IMG/VR virus record: IMGVR_UViG_3300042502_000732
Location: 1 to 64,000 of that record
Length of the DNA: 64,000 nucleotides
Strand: one strand, 5' to 3'
Source of the DNA: a virus
The first letter of the stretch is position 1, and the number at the start of each line of letters is the position of its first letter. The translations under genes and the position numbers were made by a program. This document shows positions 58,367 to 64,000 of the stretch, piece by piece. A model generated the notes under the pieces. It had not been told where the DNA came from. It worked only from the letters and a program-made list of their open reading frames with translations, and ran no database searches.

Positions 58367-59634
58367 GTCAGAATCTGGTCGCATTGAACGGGGGGACTGC
58401 GCAAATTGAAACATCTTCCACTTTCGAGCAGGGTGTGAACCTTTCCCCCCAGTACGTGAATGCGCTTAAACTCAACCCGCACCCCACTGAGTGGGTTGAA
58501 AACGGGAGGCCAATCTACGCACGTTTACCGTCGGCTTCGCAGCTTTACAAACTGGACTTCGGACTCGACGACGAGTTTGCCTACACTTACCTTCCCGTGG
58601 GCGATGGCCGCACGGGAACAGGGTCGCTTCAGGTTCAGTCTTCCGGGGAGAACAAGTTCCTGACAGTTCAGTCCGGAGTTGTGGTTTGGAAGTATGGGAG
58701 CTTAACGGTTGACCCTGTGATTATAAGCTTGGAAGAAATGGAAATGGTAAGTACGAAGTATCTTCTGGCCTACCAACTTTATTACGACGACTCACCCTTT
58801 GTCGCTGAGTACTCTGTCAATAAATTTTCCTTATCTGGATACGACATAAGAGTGGAAAGTAGCACAGATGCTGTGCCAGGGTGGAGGTACAGTCCCGCTT
58901 TTGCTTTCACAGACCTTGAGTCTCAAGCGTGGAGAAACTTTGACGGTGTATTTCCGTCTTACGCGGGGCAAGCCTACCTGTCGTGGCAAAGCCCGCACCC
59001 CGCCGCTTACACCGAAGTTGAACTACGGTGCCCCGATGGCTCCTCGGTAACAGGCTCAGCGTCGCTTTATGTGTCGTCCAACCTCCTCGAAAGCGACGAC
59101 CTCTATTGCTCAAACCCGGTTTGGGTCTTACAAGGTTCTTCCGACGTTGCGTCCGACGCTAACGGGCAGTACTTCAAGTTTTCAATTCCTGAACCCTCGT
59201 ACAACCGTGGGTGGAAAGTAGTATGGACGGATACCAAAGTGGCGATCAATCGTGTGCTTGTGAGTGGTACCCTGCCCTTGCTTAGAAAGCCCGCAGCAGC
59301 AACCTCCGTCATCAACCTAGTTGCTTATCCTGAAAACAGCGTACCGAAAACCGTTAGGAACAGCGCAGGAAAGGAAGTACCGGTCACTCTGTGCAAACTG
59401 GCCTACGTGAGTATTGACGGGGCTTACCGTGTTGAAAAGATCACAGACCTGAGAGAGGTGGTTCACACAGACCACCAGCCTCTGGCTGATTGGCTTACCC
59501 GTGCCTTGGATACAAACCTTATCAACCTATTCTCGCAGGTAAAAGGGTACTCTTCTGTGTGGATGAGCCCGCAAAACTGCATGAGACACGAATACGCCGC
59601 TTTGCAGAACAATCTTGTAGCAGTGAAGGAGTGA
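58363..59634 (+). CDS. baseplate/tail protein, unknown
   Basis: A 423-residue, beta-rich protein starting in the ATGA overlap. No clear family; position suggests a baseplate or tail-fibre subunit. Confidence 0.55.
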   Translation: MSQNLVALNGGTAQIETSSTFEQGVNLSPQYVNALKLNPHPTEWVENGRPIYARLPSASQLYKLDFGLDDEFAYTYLPVGDGRTGTGSLQVQSSGENKFLTVQSGVVVWKYGSLTVDPVIISLEEMEMVSTKYLLAYQLYYDDSPFVAEYSVNKFSLSGYDIRVESSTDAVPGWRYSPAFAFTDLESQAWRNFDGVFPSYAGQAYLSWQSPHPAAYTEVELRCPDGSSVTGSASLYVSSNLLESDDLYCSNPVWVLQGSSDVASDANGQYFKFSIPEPSYNRGWKVVWTDTKVAINRVLVSGTLPLLRKPAAATSVINLVAYPENSVPKTVRNSAGKEVPVTLCKLAYVSIDGAYRVEKITDLREVVHTDHQPLADWLTRALDTNLINLFSQVKGYSSVWMSPQNCMRHEYAALQNNLVAVKE

Positions 59635-59635
59635 A

Positions 59636-61693
59636 ATGACCGACTTAAACCCCTCGTTCAGTATTAGTGACTTTGAGGACTACGGTACCACAAACCTTTA
59701 CCTAACTGCCGAGCAACTCAACTCAGTGGCTCTAACCGAGAGCCGCGTAAACGACCAGCTTGACTGGCTCGCCCAGCTTTTGGGCTGGAGCGGTCCTGAA
59801 TACTGGGCCAACCTAGCCTCGACAGTCTCCCAAAAGCGAAACCTTTTGACGGGGTCCTTTGGTGTGTACGACGGGTACATTCACCCGGAAGTTGTCGAAG
59901 TTCACAACTGGGACGGCACAGTAATTGTAAAAGCAGACCCAAGGATACAAGTCGGTCAGACCTTTTACTTAGGGGACTTTTCGTACCTTTTGGCGGATGT
60001 GTCCCAAGACGGCACCAACTATGTCCTAACCTTCGAAGGTTTGGGAGAGCAGTTCTTCACTGATCTCTCGGAAAATAAGCAGCTTAAGGTGATAGCTCCT
60101 GGCGCTCTGCCCAGCCCATTCTTTCGCCCCGAACCAGGTTCGACCGCCGACGCTTCCTTCCTCTGCGAAGTCCAGGGGTCCGACCTTGTCCTGTTCCCGA
60201 AGTACAACACAGCGAGGACAATACCTTACAAGTTTAACACATTTTTAGCGGGTGCACGGTACTTTTTCAGCCTCCCTGTAACTTTCACCACCTCTTCAGT
60301 ATCAATTAATCCGACTTACGACTTTTCGAGAGAGGGCTGGTACCTTGATATTCCCTCAGATCTTTCCTCTAACGGGTTCGGTCTCGAAGGGGAGCTAACG
60401 TACGAAAGTTCCACCTTGCGAGTGAGGGTATCCCCTTGGTCAAACCCTTCTGACTGGACCACTCGAGAAAAGATCGATAACTTTTACGGAGTATGGTCGA
60501 ACAAAGGTGGAAGGTTGCCCTTTAACTTTGTTTTTGATGCCCTAGGTATCCACGGGTTTAACGAAAGGGTCTCTGTCCATACGAGCGATGTCGACAAGTA
60601 CATAAGTTTTTACGATGTCTTGGCTTACATAGAAAGTGCGAGCGAGGGGCCAATTCCAGACTTTGGGGACTTTGGTGCCGCTGTAATTTACTGTGGTGGG
60701 GCTAGAGTTTTTGAAGGAGTTTCTCACGTCTCCGACAACTTTCAGTTTTGGTACGAAATTGACACCCCATCTCAAACTTTCCGCTTTGTTTACACAGGTT
60801 CTGTGGGAGAGCCCGTAATAAGCATATCTGACTCGCTAGCATCGAGCTTCAACTGCAAAATATCCGACCTCGTACTCAGTGGCCGCACTCACTACATGTC
60901 TCCGAATGTGGAAGATAGCGGGACCCTCTTAAGGCCATGGAAAAGTGAAGCTTTGCAGGTAATTAGCTCTCCAAGCGAACTTGAGCTTCTTCGGAGCCCT
61001 AACTCTCTTCGGGCCGACACAAACCACGGACCTAGTGACCCGAACTGGGAGCGGTACTTTGTGCGCCTTCCACCTGAGTATGGAAGAAACGATAGTGCAT
61101 GGCAAAAGGTAAACCTTGTGTGCAAGAACTTCGGGTACTGGGGCTCGTCACTCAACCCTGAGAAGATGTCATGCCCCCCGGAACAGTCGGAGCCACTTGT
61201 GTACGAACAAGTGGTTTTGTACGGCGGTGAAAAGGGATTGCTGCCGTTTTTGTACTCGGAACCTTACCTATTCTCAGACATTTTGTACGGCCAAGGGACG
61301 TCGGACGACTACGACAATTCGGATATTGCCCCTGGTTTTGACACTCCCTACGACGACTTTGATGAGGCCGAGCTTGTGAGCTACGACCTTCTTCACAGTC
61401 GCACAGCAAACACTTCCTTACCTGGGGAGACTTACGGTGACTGGGATGGGGAGTACTTACGCTCGCCTTCCTCTGAGAACTTACGTGGATTCCTCGTCAA
61501 TGATCTCAAGGAAGAAACACTCGAAGTCGTTCCAGCACCAGTGTGGGACGCGAGCATCTATAAGTACCCCCCAACTTGCAAAGATGATGGCGCCTCGTCA
61601 ACTGTTGACGCGAATCACTACAAAGTAGGATATTCACTATTTGCAGCCGATCTGTCTGCGTCAGAAGAAGGCGTTTTCGACTTTGAGACTTGA
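59636..61693 (+). CDS. large tail/baseplate protein, unknown
   Basis: A 685-residue, acidic, aromatic-rich protein. VNDQLDWLAQLLGWSGPEYW near the start looks helical; the rest is beta-rich with many Tyr and Gly. Placed between baseplate genes, it is likely a structural protein of the tail tip or fibre. No motif proves a role. Confidence 0.55.
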   Translation: MTDLNPSFSISDFEDYGTTNLYLTAEQLNSVALTESRVNDQLDWLAQLLGWSGPEYWANLASTVSQKRNLLTGSFGVYDGYIHPEVVEVHNWDGTVIVKADPRIQVGQTFYLGDFSYLLADVSQDGTNYVLTFEGLGEQFFTDLSENKQLKVIAPGALPSPFFRPEPGSTADASFLCEVQGSDLVLFPKYNTARTIPYKFNTFLAGARYFFSLPVTFTTSSVSINPTYDFSREGWYLDIPSDLSSNGFGLEGELTYESSTLRVRVSPWSNPSDWTTREKIDNFYGVWSNKGGRLPFNFVFDALGIHGFNERVSVHTSDVDKYISFYDVLAYIESASEGPIPDFGDFGAAVIYCGGARVFEGVSHVSDNFQFWYEIDTPSQTFRFVYTGSVGEPVISISDSLASSFNCKISDLVLSGRTHYMSPNVEDSGTLLRPWKSEALQVISSPSELELLRSPNSLRADTNHGPSDPNWERYFVRLPPEYGRNDSAWQKVNLVCKNFGYWGSSLNPEKMSCPPEQSEPLVYEQVVLYGGEKGLLPFLYSEPYLFSDILYGQGTSDDYDNSDIAPGFDTPYDDFDEAELVSYDLLHSRTANTSLPGETYGDWDGEYLRSPSSENLRGFLVNDLKEETLEVVPAPVWDASIYKYPPTCKDDGASSTVDANHYKVGYSLFAADLSASEEGVFDFET

Positions 61694-61694
61694 C

Positions 61695-61708
61695 GGGTAA
61701 AAACTCTT
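61695..61708 (+). promoter_or_regulatory. late-region motif, copy 6
   Basis: GGGTAAAAACTCTT, 15 bases before the next gene. Slightly different from the others. Confidence 0.45.
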
Positions 61709-61723
61709 AGCCACCTTACCGAA

Positions 61724-61999
61724 ATGACCACACGAAGAAAAAGTGCACCCGACACAGAAACAGTTCCCCTAGATCACACCGAGGAAACACCCACCGCCAC
61801 ATCTGCACCTGAACACCCTATCGAGGAACTAGGCGAGTCTCACCTGGAGCCTCACCAGGAAATCCCTCAGGAGGGCCACCCTGAAGCAAGCTCTGAGGTG
61901 CCCCCTGTGAAAGAAGCAGAGGCGGCACTACGACCACCCGCACTCGCTAAGCGACTACCGTCAAAAAACACTCCGAAGTTTTCCCTCAAGATACGGTAA
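61724..61999 (+). CDS. small disordered protein
   Basis: A 91-residue protein rich in Glu, Pro and His, probably disordered, with a basic end (LAKRLPSKNTPKFSLKIR). Unknown function. Confidence 0.5.
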   Translation: MTTRRKSAPDTETVPLDHTEETPTATSAPEHPIEELGESHLEPHQEIPQEGHPEASSEVPPVKEAEAALRPPALAKRLPSKNTPKFSLKIR

Positions 62000-62002
62000 A
62001 CT

Positions 62003-63199
62003 ATGGCCCAAAGCCTGAGAAACATTCCATGGATTCGACAACAGGCCGAGATGGCGAAAGCCATCGAAGCCAACGCGAGGTACACCGGGTCACCCAGGGG
62101 AACTGTTCGTGGGACCATAATTAGTGTTGAAGACCCTGAAGACTTAGGGAGAGTCAAGGTTCTGTTCGACGCCATGAACCCTCAGGACATTCCGTCAGTC
62201 GAAGGTGCTGGAGAGTTTTCTCTACCGAGGCCAGGAGAGTCAAGCAACTTGTCACACTGGCTCGATGTTTCCCCGGCTTTCAAGGGAAAGCAGCCGAAGT
62301 CCCTCGAAGGAAAGAGAGTGAATATTTCTCTGAGCAACGGGGAGTACCACTATGCAGTTTTGCAAGACGTACTGTACGACCCTCAGAATTTAACCGACGG
62401 CTCTCAGCAAGCTCTACAGATTCCGAGCAACAGCACAATGACTCGGCTGCCGATATACGAAGCTGGCGGTCTGCCCCCGGCATGCAAGGAGAACCACGGC
62501 TGCACTGTTGTTGAAGAAAATGGTCCAATGAACTCAGATTGGGTGTGTATTTGTCTGAAGAGAGACGGACAGTACATATGGGTAAGGCACGCAGATTTGG
62601 CGCACGGGCACGCAGGCGGAAACGATGTTACATCGCAGGTTGACTCTGCTGGAAATCGTCTCAGCCCTGGACAAATGGCTGCAACATACGACCACGTCTT
62701 TGTTACAAGTCATCAGGAAATGAAAAAAGAGGGGCGAACCGGGTACTCTACTGCCCCTGCCGGTAATCCTTGGGGGTCTGCTGCAGCGTGGGCACCGCCC
62801 CCGATGAGCACGATACAAGCGTTCAAGTTTGTGGAAGGGCCTTTGTTCAGCCAAGACACTGCCCTTAGCTTTGCACGAAATTCTGGTTTTATCGATAATA
62901 TAACCGGGTCGTTCATAACCACCTACAACCCTGAAATTCTTGCTGCAGTTGAGAGTGTCCCAGGGTCGAATTTTACGAAGACGGCGATTCAGCAAGCACA
63001 AAAAGTTCTAAACTTCTCAGAAGTTCTCAGAAAAGTCATAGCAGACCCCACTGACTTTGTGAAAAATGCGGCAGAGAAGTCGCTGCCGTCCTATGTTCCG
63101 GGTGCCACCAAGTTTGTCATCTCGACGCTTCAGAACCCTGCGGCAACAATAAAAACTGTTTTCTCTAAGCTACCCTCCTTACCAAACCCATTCAAATGA
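62003..63199 (+). CDS. baseplate hub/spike protein (gp5 OB-fold-like)
   Basis: A 398-residue protein. GTVRGTIISVEDPEDLGRVK near residue 31 matches the OB-fold of gp5/VgrG-type spike and hub proteins; the later Gly/Pro-rich part ends helical. No lysozyme domain is visible. Follows the previous gene by three bases and overlaps the next. Confidence 0.7.
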   Translation: MAQSLRNIPWIRQQAEMAKAIEANARYTGSPRGTVRGTIISVEDPEDLGRVKVLFDAMNPQDIPSVEGAGEFSLPRPGESSNLSHWLDVSPAFKGKQPKSLEGKRVNISLSNGEYHYAVLQDVLYDPQNLTDGSQQALQIPSNSTMTRLPIYEAGGLPPACKENHGCTVVEENGPMNSDWVCICLKRDGQYIWVRHADLAHGHAGGNDVTSQVDSAGNRLSPGQMAATYDHVFVTSHQEMKKEGRTGYSTAPAGNPWGSAAAWAPPPMSTIQAFKFVEGPLFSQDTALSFARNSGFIDNITGSFITTYNPEILAAVESVPGSNFTKTAIQQAQKVLNFSEVLRKVIADPTDFVKNAAEKSLPSYVPGATKFVISTLQNPAATIKTVFSKLPSLPNPFK

Positions 63200-63567
63200 C
63201 TTTCACCGAGGATTACGACCCAGGCTTTGTCAACTCTCCAGGGTTCGGCCAGAGTGCTACAAACCCATTGGCACCAGTGTTCTACAAGTCCCTCGGAGTC
63301 GTTGAGAACCTCTGTGTATACGACTCAATTTACGCGGCCAACTCTGTAAGTGCCCACGTTTCTTTCTCCATCGGAAAAAGCTTCCTGAGTCAGGAAAGAT
63401 TCTATGTTGCTGTGCCCACTACTTTTCTTGAGCCGGTAACTTGCGAACAGGACCTGAGAGTCGAGGCGATAACCAACACGGACCGACTCATTGTGGACGG
63501 AAAGGAGTACCGAGACCGGGTAATTGTGGGGAGAAATGGAACTTTTCATGCATTGGTGAGGGTCTAA
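63196..63567 (+). CDS. hypothetical tail protein
   Basis: A 123-residue, beta-rich protein in an ATGA overlap. Unknown function, in the baseplate region. Confidence 0.5.
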   Translation: MTFTEDYDPGFVNSPGFGQSATNPLAPVFYKSLGVVENLCVYDSIYAANSVSAHVSFSIGKSFLSQERFYVAVPTTFLEPVTCEQDLRVEAITNTDRLIVDGKEYRDRVIVGRNGTFHALVRV

Positions 63568-63977
63568 TGGCAGTACGTCGTCCTTCTGTCTATCGCCAAG
63601 GGGGATTTATCTTTCAGGACTTCTTGTACTTTCAGGACGGGGCAAGTGAGCTGCGGTATGTCCTAGGAAAGTATGATGGGGAGCCCTACGAGTCCGTTGC
63701 TCAAACTTTCGATTACCCCGCACCAGGTTTAAGGGGAGGGAGCATAGTATCCCGAGTAGACTACACAGTGAGCGGTAAGTTGCTCACGATTGATAGTTGG
63801 GAAGTTAACTGGAGAGACGAGTGGCCCCTTCGTCTGGCTTTCCAATTCCTTATAAATTGTCTCTACTCCCCCGCCCAAGGGTACTCGGTACGAGTCCACA
63901 AGGATGTCTACTCGTTCTGGGTGTCCGAGAATCTCTCTCCCGTGTCAAACGACCCGAACGACTTCCTGCTGCGTTGA
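63567..63977 (+). CDS. hypothetical tail protein
   Basis: A 136-residue protein, aromatic and beta-rich. Overlaps the previous stop by one base. It ends 23 bases before the end of the window. Confidence 0.5.
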   Translation: MAVRRPSVYRQGGFIFQDFLYFQDGASELRYVLGKYDGEPYESVAQTFDYPAPGLRGGSIVSRVDYTVSGKLLTIDSWEVNWRDEWPLRLAFQFLINCLYSPAQGYSVRVHKDVYSFWVSENLSPVSNDPNDFLLR

Positions 63978-64000
63978 CTACCTAGACCTGGTCCGCAAAG

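Noticed and set aside
1-64000. tRNA genes
   Set aside because: I saw no stretch with the full cloverleaf pattern (GTTCGANNC arm plus acceptor pairing); a tRNA scan would settle it.

Overview
The window is part of a phage genome, most likely a contractile-tailed phage (myovirus) of a cyanobacterium. All genes I can support are on the + strand. Many overlap by ATGA or TGA junctions, and I see no tRNA, CRISPR array or bacterial chromosomal gene. The cyanobacterial host is inferred mainly from a secreted DUF1517-type protein (25575-26681), a family I know from cyanobacteria and plastids. The contractile tail follows from the sheath, gp25, baseplate J and gp5-like genes. The head genes (portal, protease/scaffold, minor head protein) are Mu-like.

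Layout. 1-7250: the end of a 5'-3' exonuclease (cut by the window edge), many small unknown genes, a HAD phosphatase, thymidylate kinase and a SprT-like metalloprotease. 7370-13640: a candidate DNA-hypermodification block holding a TET/JBP-type dioxygenase, a DEDD exonuclease, an ATP-grasp ligase, a DDD-motif glycosyltransferase, a HAD phosphatase, a sugar/choline-type nucleotidyltransferase and an APH-fold kinase. 13700-30550: accessory genes in tightly packed clusters, including a nucleoside 2-deoxyribosyltransferase-like protein, a SpoT-type HD hydrolase, an excisionase-like HTH, HigA-like proteins, DUF551-like proteins, DUF1517, a metallophosphoesterase and a P-loop kinase. 30579-37302: replication genes, with a type II topoisomerase A subunit and a family A DNA polymerase that resembles mitochondrial Pol gamma along its whole length. 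37320-63977: virion genes, from the tail assembly chaperone (with a -1 frameshift site) through sheath, portal, protease, major capsid protein (MCP), tube and baseplate.

The strongest discovery is the MCP gene (50516-54493). I can rebuild one 370-residue protein only by removing six group I introns. Five of them fall in phase 0. The first four lie within the first 31 codons and leave exons of 9, 27, 39 and 18 nt. Two introns carry different HNH endonucleases inside nearly identical intron scaffolds.

The accessory half is punctuated by about eleven copies of a compact unit: a GGGCGG...CCGCCC terminator hairpin running straight into a TTGnnn-(16-18)-TATAGT promoter whose spacer is often an inverted repeat. 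At three units the ATG lies six bases after the -10 box, which suggests leaderless mRNAs. The virion half instead has a different motif, GGGTAAAACCT, before six late genes.

No stretch longer than 300 bases lacks a gene except inside the MCP introns. Intergenic gaps of 50-130 bases hold the promoter and terminator units listed, or nothing I recognise. Family names come from my own reading of motifs; no database search was run.
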